Source: an uncultured Prevotella sp.
GTDB lineage: Bacteria > Bacteroidota > Bacteroidia > Bacteroidales > Bacteroidaceae
Direction of reading: 5' to 3'
NCBI GenBank assembly: GCA_900546345.1
Contig: URCI01000014.1
Location: 1 to 55,362 of the forward strand
DNA length: 55,362 bases
In this document: in pieces, positions 6,609 to 14,941 of the stretch
Layout of the letters: every line of letters starts with the position of its first letter
Numbering within the stretch: position 1 is the stretch's first letter
The notes under the pieces: generated by a model
What the model was told of the DNA's origin: nothing
Databases searched by the model: none
What the model saw: only the letters and a program-made list of their open reading frames with translations
Program-made: the position numbers and the translations under genes

Positions 6609-8855
6609 ATGGCAGATTTTTTAGGAAGCAACGAAGAGGTGACTGAAATGCTGATGGGGGCGCGGCAATTGGCGCAGCGCCTGCATCACCAGTTTGTAAT
6701 GCCTGAACACATGCTCTCCGTGATGATTGAAATACCGGAAATGAAAGATGCATTGAACATCTTTTCCGTACAGCCTCATGAGATTCCCGATGCTCTGCAA
6801 AAATTCTTCAACGAGCAGGAGCTGATCACTGATGCTTTTGAGTCAGAGATCGGTATGTCGCAACAGAGCGCCCAACTGATGCACATGGCGTTTGTGGATG
6901 CCTACAACTCAGAAAGCAACGAGCTGCATATCTATCATTATGTCGGGGCGTTGTTTCATATGGAAGAGTCTTGGGCTTCTTACATCTTGCGCAAGGCCAT
7001 CAATGACGACACAGCTGGTTTCCTGGCCTGTCTTGTTGATGAATATCGCGATGCCGACCCGACCGACTGGTTGGATGATATCGATAATATGTCTGGCGAT
7101 GATGTCACCCCCTCTATGCGGCACTCCGATTGGCATGACCTTGTGACCTGTGTCAATGACCATGTCGCCAACCACAATCCGTTGATCGGGCGTGATGCGG
7201 AATTGGAGCGTACAATACAAGTTCTCTGCCGTAAAGACAAAAACAACCCACTCCATGTTGGTGAGTCCGGCGTGGGGAAGACCTCGCTCGTTTACGGACT
7301 TGCTGACCGTATTAACAAGGAAGAGGTACCTGAGCGTATTCGCCACTGCCGTGTCTACGCAATGGACATGGGTACCATGCTGGCCGGTACACAATATCGC
7401 GGCGATTTTGAGAAACGCATCAAGGAGGTGATGGAAGGAGCTACCAAGGAAGGCAATGCCATCATCTATATGGATGAGATGCACAATATGATCGGAGCTG
7501 GTCGCGGAAGTGATGGCTCACTCGATGCCGCCAATATGTTGAAGCCTTATCTCGAGTCGGGCGATGTACGGTTCATCGGTTCTACTACCTACGATGAGAT
7601 GAAACGTTGGCTGTCATCTTCCAAGGGCATCCTACGTCGCTTCCAAGAGATCGACATTCAAGAACCGAGCATCGACGAAGCCATCAAAATTCTGCAAGGA
7701 CTGAAAAAAAACTACGAGGACTTTCATCATGTGGTTTATACCGATGAGGCCATTGACGAAGCTGTCAGAGCTTCCGCAAAATACATCTCTGATCGCTTCC
7801 TTCCAGATAAGGCTATCGACTTGATTGACGAAGCCGGAGCGTATCGCGAGCTTCATCCAACACAAAATACTGAACAGATTGTTGACAAGGAACTGATTCG
7901 GCAAGTACTGACCAAGATCTGCAAGATCGACGCTACCGCACTCAAGGACAGTGATAATCAAGCCTTACAGACACTTTATGACCGCATTGCAGCGAAGATC
8001 TATGGTCAGGACGAGGCTGTCAGACAGGTCGTGGAATCGGTTGAGATGGCTAAGGCGGGGCTACAGGAAGAGGGTAAACCTTTGGCCAGCCTGCTCTTTG
8101 TGGGTCCTACGGGTGTGGGAAAGACGGAGGTTGCCCGTGTCCTGGCCAAGGAGCTGGGGATCAGTCTCGTCAGGTTTGACATGAGTGAATACACCGAAAA
8201 GCAGGCGGTTGCCAAGTTGATCGGCAGTCCTGCAGGCTATGTCGGCTACGAAGATGGTGGCTTGCTCACGGACGCCATTCGCAAAACGCCCAACTGTGTG
8301 CTGTTGCTTGATGAGATTGAAAAAGCTCACAGTGACATTTATAACATTCTTCTGCAGGTAATGGACTATGCGGTCCTAACCGACAACAAAGGACAAAAGG
8401 CCGATTTCCGCAATGTCATCCTTATCATGACATCCAATGCAGGCGCACAGTATGCATCACAGGCCAATGTTGGCTTCAATGGTCATATATCACGCGGCGA
8501 GGCGATGATGACGCAGGTGAAGCGGACCTTCAAACCTGAGTTCATCAACCGCTTGTCGGCAACAGTCGTCTTCCATGATATGAATCAAAAGATGGCACGC
8601 TTGATCCTGAGAAAGAAACTGGCAGCCCTGCAGTCGCAGCTCGACAAGAAGAAGGTGGTGATGGAGTTATCTGACGAGGCTTCTGCTTTGTTGTTAAAGA
8701 AGGGCTTCACTATAGAATATGGTGCACGCGAAATGGACCGCGTCATTGCTCATGAACTGAAGCCCCTTTTAATGCGTGGCATCCTGTTTGGAGATCTCAT
8801 CAAAGGCGGACATGTAAAGATTGTAGTCAAAGATGGCAGTTTGGCAATTGAGTAA
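6609..8855 (+). CDS. clpA: ClpA, AAA+ unfoldase of the ClpAP protease
   Basis: A 748-aa hexameric unfoldase, close to E. coli ClpA in length. An N domain (about 1-150) for ClpS docking is followed by D1 with Walker A GESGVGKTS and Walker B IIYMDEMHNMIG, then D2 with Walker A GPTGVGKTE, Walker B VLLLDEIEKAH, the VGF tripeptide of the ClpP-binding loop (IGL in E. coli) within SQANVGFNG, sensor FKPEFINRL and the closing GAREMDRVI. It has no middle coiled coil, which separates it from ClpB and ClpC. It sits between clpS and aat; aat starts inside its last 23 nt. No clpP is seen in the window. Confidence 0.95.
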   Translation: MADFLGSNEEVTEMLMGARQLAQRLHHQFVMPEHMLSVMIEIPEMKDALNIFSVQPHEIPDALQKFFNEQELITDAFESEIGMSQQSAQLMHMAFVDAYNSESNELHIYHYVGALFHMEESWASYILRKAINDDTAGFLACLVDEYRDADPTDWLDDIDNMSGDDVTPSMRHSDWHDLVTCVNDHVANHNPLIGRDAELERTIQVLCRKDKNNPLHVGESGVGKTSLVYGLADRINKEEVPERIRHCRVYAMDMGTMLAGTQYRGDFEKRIKEVMEGATKEGNAIIYMDEMHNMIGAGRGSDGSLDAANMLKPYLESGDVRFIGSTTYDEMKRWLSSSKGILRRFQEIDIQEPSIDEAIKILQGLKKNYEDFHHVVYTDEAIDEAVRASAKYISDRFLPDKAIDLIDEAGAYRELHPTQNTEQIVDKELIRQVLTKICKIDATALKDSDNQALQTLYDRIAAKIYGQDEAVRQVVESVEMAKAGLQEEGKPLASLLFVGPTGVGKTEVARVLAKELGISLVRFDMSEYTEKQAVAKLIGSPAGYVGYEDGGLLTDAIRKTPNCVLLLDEIEKAHSDIYNILLQVMDYAVLTDNKGQKADFRNVILIMTSNAGAQYASQANVGFNGHISRGEAMMTQVKRTFKPEFINRLSATVVFHDMNQKMARLILRKKLAALQSQLDKKKVVMELSDEASALLLKKGFTIEYGAREMDRVIAHELKPLLMRGILFGDLIKGGHVKIVVKDGSLAIE

Positions 8856-9486
8856 GGACTATCTGGCCTTTCCGGATCCGCACACAGGAGAACCCGACGG
8901 TTTATTGGCCGTCGGCGGTGATCTGAGTGTGGATCGGCTGGTGCTGGCTTATAGCAACGGCATCTTCCCATGGTATGGATTCAAAGAGCAAGACGAGATC
9001 CTTTGGTTTTGTCCCATGGATCGATTTGTCATCTTTCCCATGAAGATCCATGTGAGCCATAGTATGCGCTCGCTTTTCAACAGTCATCGATACCACGTCA
9101 CCTTCGACCAGTCATTTGCTGAGGTCATCCAAGCATGCAGCCGTGTTAACCATCGTAACGAAGAGGTTGGTGCATGGCTGGGCAGTGACATGATCACTGC
9201 CTATTGTCGCCTTCACGACAAGGGTTTTGCCCGCAGCATAGAGGTCTGGGAAGGACAAGACCTTGTAGGAGGACTATATGGCGTCACACTGGGTCGGTGT
9301 TTCTTCGGAGAGAGTATGTTCTCACTGCGTCCGTCGGCGTCGAAGATTGCACTCATCAGTTTGGCACGATGGATGGGACAGTCGGGCGGCTGCCTGATCG
9401 ACTGCCAGTTTGAAACCCCACACTTGAAAAGTATGGGCGGAGAGCATATCGACTATGACAGCTACATGGCACTGATTACCACATAG
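8833..9486 (+). CDS. aat: Leucyl/phenylalanyl-tRNA-protein transferase
   Basis: A 217-aa enzyme that adds Leu or Phe from aminoacyl-tRNA to proteins with N-terminal Lys or Arg, creating N-degrons for ClpS. Recognised by FPDPHTGEPDGLLAVGGDLS, the NGIFPWYG motif, the WFCPMDRFVIFP segment, GFARSIEVWEGQDLVGGLYG, the CFFGESMFS active-site stretch and the final LIDCQFETPHLKSMGGEHI. The start overlaps the 3' end of clpA by 23 nt, so the three genes of the N-degron pathway appear to be one translationally linked operon. Confidence 0.95.
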   Translation: MAVWQLSKDYLAFPDPHTGEPDGLLAVGGDLSVDRLVLAYSNGIFPWYGFKEQDEILWFCPMDRFVIFPMKIHVSHSMRSLFNSHRYHVTFDQSFAEVIQACSRVNHRNEEVGAWLGSDMITAYCRLHDKGFARSIEVWEGQDLVGGLYGVTLGRCFFGESMFSLRPSASKIALISLARWMGQSGGCLIDCQFETPHLKSMGGEHIDYDSYMALITT

Positions 9487-9525
9487 GTCTTCGTCGATCT
9501 GCTCTCACGGCCTGCATCTTCCTTA

Positions 9526-11526
9526 TTATTTTCTCTTATATTCCACAAAAGCTTCCATGGCCTCATAGCTGGCTAAGCCGAGATCATCGTATTTCTTTGC
9601 TGTCGCTCTATTACGGTCTTCCGCACGCTGCCAGAAAAGGCGCTCGTCATTGCCCAAGAAAGGAGCGAAGTCTGCTTGTGATGCATGTTTCAGGATAGCG
9701 TTGCGTTTGTGCCTCAGTTGCTCCGGGGACATGGGAACACACATCTCTATGTCCTTGACGTCCCACTCGGCCCAGGCTCCACGGTACATCCAGATACGGC
9801 AATCGCTTAACCATGAAGCACCTGATTGTTGCTCAAGATCCACAGCTGCCAAGACAGCATCGGTACATTTGCGGTGGGTGCCATGCGGATCGGCAAGGTC
9901 ACCAGCCACGAAGATCTGATGGGGTTGGATGTCTTGTAGTAATCGTCTAACGATGTTCACATCGCGTTCTGTCATTGGGAATTTTTCTACACGACCACTC
10001 TCGTAGAAAGGGAGATCGAGGAAGTGAACATGATCAGAGGGCACTCCATTATATGTACTGGCTGTCCGTGCTTCACCCCGACGGATTAGTCCCTTGATCG
10101 TCCTTACTTCCTGTGTATCAATGTCGCCTTCACTCTTGTTGGCAAGGAACTGCTTGATGTCGTGATACATATCTTCAATGACAGCATCACCAGAATGCAT
10201 AAACAACTGGTTGAAACCATTAAGGAAGTGCATGAACCGTGTCACTTCCTCATCATTGACGGCGATGTCTCCGCTTGTCTCGTAAGCAACATGTACGTCG
10301 TGGCCTTGTTCGACAAGTCGGTGAAGCGTCCCTCCCATGGAGATAACATCATCATCGGGATGCGGTGAGAAGACAATGACGCGCTTAGGGTAGGGAGTAG
10401 CACGCTCCGGACGATAGGTGTCGTCATCATTGGGCTTACCTCCCGGCCACCCCGTGATGGTGTGCTGTAAGTGGTTGAAGATGCGAATATTGCAGTTATA
10501 CGCTGATCCGTAGAGCGCCAATAGCTCTGATAGGCCATTACTATTGTAGTCTTTGTTTGTCAGTTTTAATATTGGTTTCTGCGTCTTCTCGCACAGCCAG
10601 ACCACCGCAGCACAGGTGAGTTTATCGTTCCACTGGCAACTCGTGACCAGCCATGGGTGTACAATACGTGTCAACTGGGCGGCAGCAGCCAGGTCAATAA
10701 CCACATGCGCATCATTGTGAGCCTGGAGGAAAGAAGCCGGAACAACTTCTGTAATCGGTCCTTCTACGGTTTTTCTGATGATGCCGGCCTTGTCATCACC
10801 CCAAGCCGTCAGGTAGATATGTCGGGCAGAGAGGATTGTACGTATGCCCATCGTGATGCTGCATGGCGGTACCGGCTCTTGTCCGCCAAAGCTCATTGTC
10901 ATCTCTTCTCGCGATACACTGCCGATGAGAATCAAACGGGAAGTGGATGTGATCACAGAACCCGGCTCATTGGCTGCGATGTTGCCGCTGCGCCCAATAC
11001 CCAAAAGAGCGATGTCCAAACCACCACAATCGCGTATCTGCTGTTCATAGTGCAGACATTGTTCATGGATATGCTCTTGTGCCACACTACCGTCGGGAGA
11101 AAAGATATGCTCTTTAGGGATGTCGACATGATCGAGCAGACGGTCGCGAAGCTGTCTCAGACTCGTGATGGCAGAGCCAGGATGCAGAGGGAAATAGTCA
11201 TAGACATTGAAGACGATGACATTGCGAAAGCTAAGTCCATTGGACTGATGGCGTCGGACAAGTTCCTCATAGACAGGGGTGAGACTCTGTCCTGTTCCCA
11301 AGGCCAGAACGCAGGGATTGCCTGCTGATGCCTTGGACTTGATCTCCTTCTCTATTGCATCCGCTATGCTTGCCACGGCGTCCTCTGTCTTTGGGAAGAT
11401 ATCTGTAGGTATTTTCTCAAAACGTGTCAACTCGGAGCGTTCCACAGCCGTCTTAGGCTGATAAAGGTTTTCGGCGACCTTATTAAGAACAATATGTGAT
11501 GTCAGGTTGAGATTCAACATTTTCAT
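9526..11526 (-). CDS. NagB-like (catalytic residues lost) / PIG-L deacetylase fusion
   Basis: A 666-aa two-domain protein. Residues about 35-330 align with glucosamine-6-phosphate deaminase, but the residues acting in NagB are changed: Asp72 lies where Tyr109 is found (FNVYDY), Asp141 and His143 correspond to Ser180 and Asn182 (GRSGNIAANEPGS); only the Glu is kept (Glu187). The sugar-phosphate pocket LGTGQS and the EGPI loop remain. Residues about 380-665 form a PIG-L/LmbE deacetylase with intact metal motifs SPHPDDD (387-393) and DPHGTH (His548, His551). The gene lies 7 nt behind canonical nagB. A plausible role is deacetylation of an amino-sugar compound with the first domain as binder or sensor; this is inference. 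Similar fusions are annotated in other Bacteroidetes. Confidence 0.85.
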   Translation of the reverse strand: MKMLNLNLTSHIVLNKVAENLYQPKTAVERSELTRFEKIPTDIFPKTEDAVASIADAIEKEIKSKASAGNPCVLALGTGQSLTPVYEELVRRHQSNGLSFRNVIVFNVYDYFPLHPGSAITSLRQLRDRLLDHVDIPKEHIFSPDGSVAQEHIHEQCLHYEQQIRDCGGLDIALLGIGRSGNIAANEPGSVITSTSRLILIGSVSREEMTMSFGGQEPVPPCSITMGIRTILSARHIYLTAWGDDKAGIIRKTVEGPITEVVPASFLQAHNDAHVVIDLAAAAQLTRIVHPWLVTSCQWNDKLTCAAVVWLCEKTQKPILKLTNKDYNSNGLSELLALYGSAYNCNIRIFNHLQHTITGWPGGKPNDDDTYRPERATPYPKRVIVFSPHPDDDVISMGGTLHRLVEQGHDVHVAYETSGDIAVNDEEVTRFMHFLNGFNQLFMHSGDAVIEDMYHDIKQFLANKSEGDIDTQEVRTIKGLIRRGEARTASTYNGVPSDHVHFLDLPFYESGRVEKFPMTERDVNIVRRLLQDIQPHQIFVAGDLADPHGTHRKCTDAVLAAVDLEQQSGASWLSDCRIWMYRGAWAEWDVKDIEMCVPMSPEQLRHKRNAILKHASQADFAPFLGNDERLFWQRAEDRNRATAKKYDDLGLASYEAMEAFVEYKRK

Positions 11527-11533
11527 AATGGTT

Positions 11534-12319
11534 TCAACATGATTGTAGTGAGCGGAAGTAACGATAGGTAGAGACTTTCAGTTCATCGACAGCTTGTTCA
11601 TCACAGACGATGATTGTGCGAGGATGGAGTTGCAAAGCACTGGCAGGGCACATCTGTGTGACTGGGCCCTCTACGGTTGCCTGCAGCGCACGTGCCTTGT
11701 GATGACCGTTGCAAAGAATCAGCACCTCACGTGCGTCAGTAACGGTGGCCACACCGACGGTGAGAGCCTGATGGGGAGTCTGCGTTGGATTGTCATTGAA
11801 GAAGCGGGAATTGGCAATGCGGGTGTCTTCATTGAGCGTCATCACACGGGTGCGTGAAGGCAAGCTCGATCCCGGCTCGTTGAAGGCAATGTGGCCATCG
11901 ACGCCAAGTCCTCCTATAAACAAATCAATGCCGCCAACTTCCCGGATGGCATGCTCGTAGGCGTCGCATTCGGCTTGTAAGTCCTGCGCATTACCATTGA
12001 GGATATGAATATTCTCCGCAGGACAGTCGATATGGTCGAAAAGATGCTGGTGCATGAAAGCATGATAACTTTGGGGATGATTCTCGGGTAGACCGACGTA
12101 CTCATCCATATTGAAAGTGATCACATGTCGGAAGGAAACTTGTCCTGCAGCACAGGCCTTGACCAATCGTTCGTAGATGCCTAAGGGAGTGGAACCTGTC
12201 GGCAATCCTAGCACGAAAGGATGGCTGGAAGACGGTTGTGCTTCGTTGATGCGGTTGATCACATGTTCGGCAGCCCATTGAGAAAGGCTGTCGTAGTCAT
12301 TTTCTATAATTAATCTCAT
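11534..12319 (-). CDS. nagB: Glucosamine-6-phosphate deaminase
   Basis: A 261-aa enzyme converting glucosamine-6-phosphate to fructose-6-phosphate and ammonia, the last step of amino-sugar use. All catalytic residues are present with E. coli numbering: phosphate loop GLPTGSTPLG, Asp72 in FNMDEYVGLP, Asp141 and His143 in GLGVDGHIAFNEPGSS, Glu148. It is followed after 7 nt by the NagB-like/PIG-L fusion and lies 48 nt behind queG. No nagA, nagK or transporter is nearby. Confidence 0.95.
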   Translation of the reverse strand: MRLIIENDYDSLSQWAAEHVINRINEAQPSSSHPFVLGLPTGSTPLGIYERLVKACAAGQVSFRHVITFNMDEYVGLPENHPQSYHAFMHQHLFDHIDCPAENIHILNGNAQDLQAECDAYEHAIREVGGIDLFIGGLGVDGHIAFNEPGSSLPSRTRVMTLNEDTRIANSRFFNDNPTQTPHQALTVGVATVTDAREVLILCNGHHKARALQATVEGPVTQMCPASALQLHPRTIIVCDEQAVDELKVSTYRYFRSLQSC

Positions 12320-12367
12320 ATTGGTTGAGTTTTAAGGATGATCAAAAAGTTAAAGATAATACTATGT

Positions 12368-13318
12368 CTAAGAATGACCAGGCTTGAGATGCTTGATATT
12401 TCTCATCAACCCTTCATATTTTGCGCGTTTTACTGCTGAGCCCTTGAAGATGCGTTGATAGTCTTCGACCGATAGTTGCTGCCATTTAGCCAATGTCATC
12501 TCAAGGAGTTCCTCCTTGGGCTGTAGTTCGGGCGTAGTGTTGGGCTTCGCAAAACGGTTCCACGGACAAGCTTGCTGGCAACGGTCACACCCGTAGAAGC
12601 AGTTGCCCATAGCAGCCTGAGCCTCCTGGCTCAGCTCGCCTTTGTTCTCAATCGTCTGATAGGACAGGCAGAGATTAGAATTGAATTCTCCACTCTCCTG
12701 CAACGCATGGGTGGGACAAGCCTCAATACATCGATGACACGTGCCGCAGTGACTTGTCATCGGTGCATCAGGCGGCAATTCTATATCTAGAAAAAGCTCA
12801 CCGAGGAAAAACATGCTTCCTGCATGAGGAATGATGAGCTGGTGGTTTCTGCCCATCCATCCAATTCCGGCTCTTACGGCCCAATAGCGCTCCAGTACAG
12901 GTCCACTATCGACAAAGACGCGGTAGCGTGTGGATGGTATCGGTTTTTTCCCATTGAAGCGCACTTCATCGGGGTAGACCCAGGCAGCCAGTTGCAGGAG
13001 CTTGTCACGCATCACCGCGTGATAGTCCTGCCCCAGTGCATAACAGGCCATCTGTGGCTGATCCTGAGGCATCTTATGTGCCGGCGCGTAGTTGAGTGCC
13101 AAGGAAACGATCGTCTTTAGTCCAGGCATGATCAGTCGTGGGTCGAGTCGCATATCGAGATAACGGTCCAAATAGTCCATTCCAGCGTTCATACCGTCAC
13201 GAAGCCACTTTCTCAGACCTTGTTCCGTCTGTGAATCCACCCTTCCCGCACGTGCGATACCGCAAGCAGAAAAGCCTAAGCTCGCGGCGTGGCGCTTGAG
13301 ATCTGTTACCTCTATCAT
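12368..13318 (-). CDS. queG: Epoxyqueuosine reductase
   Basis: A 316-aa cobalamin-dependent iron-sulfur enzyme making the last step of queuosine synthesis in tRNA. It has the N-terminal FSACGIARAG segment, RYRVFVDSGPVLER and WMGRNHQLIIP motifs, and two ferredoxin-like clusters CGTCHRCIEACP and CFYGCDRCQQACPWN. The start at 13318 (MIEVTDLKRHA) is preferred over a Met 13 codons upstream because the family begins near that point. It lacks the C-terminal HEAT repeats of longer QueG proteins. It lies 47 nt behind porX. Confidence 0.92.
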   Translation of the reverse strand: MIEVTDLKRHAASLGFSACGIARAGRVDSQTEQGLRKWLRDGMNAGMDYLDRYLDMRLDPRLIMPGLKTIVSLALNYAPAHKMPQDQPQMACYALGQDYHAVMRDKLLQLAAWVYPDEVRFNGKKPIPSTRYRVFVDSGPVLERYWAVRAGIGWMGRNHQLIIPHAGSMFFLGELFLDIELPPDAPMTSHCGTCHRCIEACPTHALQESGEFNSNLCLSYQTIENKGELSQEAQAAMGNCFYGCDRCQQACPWNRFAKPNTTPELQPKEELLEMTLAKWQQLSVEDYQRIFKGSAVKRAKYEGLMRNIKHLKPGHS

Positions 13319-13365
13319 GATATATTCCTGTCTCTTATCGTTGTCATAGTGATTCAAGTCAGTTC

Positions 13366-14940
13366 TTACTTTCTTCTTGCTTTCATCGTGATCAACGGCA
13401 CAAGCATCTCCTCCATGGAAATTCCGCCATGCTGGAATGTGTCGCGATAATACTGCACATAATAGTTATAGTTGTTGGGATAGGCAAAGAAGGTGGTTCC
13501 TGTGGCGAAAGCATAGGTGGTACTGACGTTTGGTGCCGGCAATTGTGCCGACTTCGGGTCCTTGATAGTAAAGACCTCTTTGGCATTGTAGTTGAGGTTT
13601 TTGCCGAGTTTATACCTCAGATTGGTGTTGGTATTACGGTCTCCGAGGATTTTAACCGGCTTTTCACACCGGATGGAGCCGTGATCTGTAGTAAGAATGA
13701 CATGGTAATCGCTCTGAGCCAAGAGCCGGAACAACTCGCCGATGACGGAGTGGCGAAACCAACTCAGCGTGATACTGCGGTAAGCAGCCTCGTCACTAGC
13801 CAGTTCCCGTACCATCTTCGATTCCGTGCGTGCATGAGAAAGCATGTCGATGAAGTTGATGACCACGACATTGAGATCATTGTCTTTCAGACTCGGATAT
13901 TGCTGCAAGAAGCGTTCGGCAGCAACGGAATCGTTGATTTTATGGTAGGAAAAACGATCATGGCGTCGATACCGCTCTATCTGAGTAGCGATGAGCGGTG
14001 CCTCGTTGAGGTTTTTGCCTTCCTCTTCGTCCTCGTCGACCCACAGCTCAGGGAACATCTGCTGTATCTTCACCGGCATAAGTCCACTGAAGATGGCATT
14101 GCGTGCATACTGTGTGGCTGTTGGCAGAATACTCATATACATATTTTCCTGGATGTCGAACATATCACCAATTTCTGTTGCCAATGTGCGCCACTGGTCC
14201 CATCGGAAGTTGTCGATAACGACAAGAAAGACCTTCTCTCCACCTGTAATTGCAGGAAAAACATTTTTCTTAAAGATGTCGGGACTCATCAGCGGCCGAT
14301 CCTCAGCGGCTTTCTGTTCTAGGAAACGGTGGGGATCGACCCAGTCGAGGTAGTGAAGCTTGACATATTTCGCAAATCCATTGTCGGCCTCCTCCTTCTG
14401 CATCCTAAGCATCTCAGAAAATGTGCTGTCAGCGCTGCCCAACTCCATATCCCAATATGACAAGCGGCGGTATACCTCCATCCAGTCGGTCCAGTTACGA
14501 CAACTATCGATCTGCATGGACAACTGCTGGTATTCCTGCTGATAAGAGCTCTGTGTGACTTCACTGACAATCTCGCGACGATGAATATTCTTCTTGAGTG
14601 TCAGCAGGATCTGACTAGGATTGACAGGTTTGATGAGATAATCGGCAATCTTGGAACCGATGGCCTGGTCCATGATGTCCTCCTCCTCACTCTTTGTGAC
14701 CATGACGATGGGCGTCTGCGGCTGTATCTCTTTGATGCGTTGCAAGGTTTCCAGTCCTGTCAATCCTGGCATCATCTCATCGAGCATGACCAAGTCAAAG
14801 GTCTGAGATTTGCAAAGCTCGATGGCGTCAGCACCATTGCTGGCAGGTGTCACGTGGTAACCTCTCTTTTCCAGAAAGATGAGATAGGCCTTCAAGAGGT
14901 CCATTTCATCGTCTACCCATAATATGTCTCCGTTATTCAT
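13366..14940 (-). CDS. porX: PorX, response regulator with PglZ phosphatase domain (T9SS regulator)
   Basis: A 524-aa protein. Residues 1-120 are a receiver domain with acidic pair Asp10/Asp11, phosphoacceptor Asp54 in VMLDEMMPG, and Lys in YLIKPV. After a helical linker, residues about 200-520 form a PglZ alkaline-phosphatase-like domain with metal-binding motifs VVIDNFRWDQWR, LPTATQYARNAIFSG, VVINFIDMLSH and LTTDHGSIRC. This architecture is PorX, which in Porphyromonas gingivalis works with sensor PorY to control type IX secretion and whose PglZ domain cleaves oligonucleotides. PorW is encoded 1 nt upstream. No porY or T9SS core genes are in the window. Confidence 0.92.
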   Translation of the reverse strand: MNNGDILWVDDEMDLLKAYLIFLEKRGYHVTPASNGADAIELCKSQTFDLVMLDEMMPGLTGLETLQRIKEIQPQTPIVMVTKSEEEDIMDQAIGSKIADYLIKPVNPSQILLTLKKNIHRREIVSEVTQSSYQQEYQQLSMQIDSCRNWTDWMEVYRRLSYWDMELGSADSTFSEMLRMQKEEADNGFAKYVKLHYLDWVDPHRFLEQKAAEDRPLMSPDIFKKNVFPAITGGEKVFLVVIDNFRWDQWRTLATEIGDMFDIQENMYMSILPTATQYARNAIFSGLMPVKIQQMFPELWVDEDEEEGKNLNEAPLIATQIERYRRHDRFSYHKINDSVAAERFLQQYPSLKDNDLNVVVINFIDMLSHARTESKMVRELASDEAAYRSITLSWFRHSVIGELFRLLAQSDYHVILTTDHGSIRCEKPVKILGDRNTNTNLRYKLGKNLNYNAKEVFTIKDPKSAQLPAPNVSTTYAFATGTTFFAYPNNYNYYVQYYRDTFQHGGISMEEMLVPLITMKARRK

Positions 14941-14941
14941 A

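Noticed and set aside
10657..11328. 223-codon open frame on the plus strand
   Set aside because: It lies inside the NagB-like/PIG-L fusion gene in antisense, with no supporting promoter or motif.
13429..14322. 297-codon open frame on the plus strand
   Set aside because: It is antisense to porX and has no recognisable protein features.
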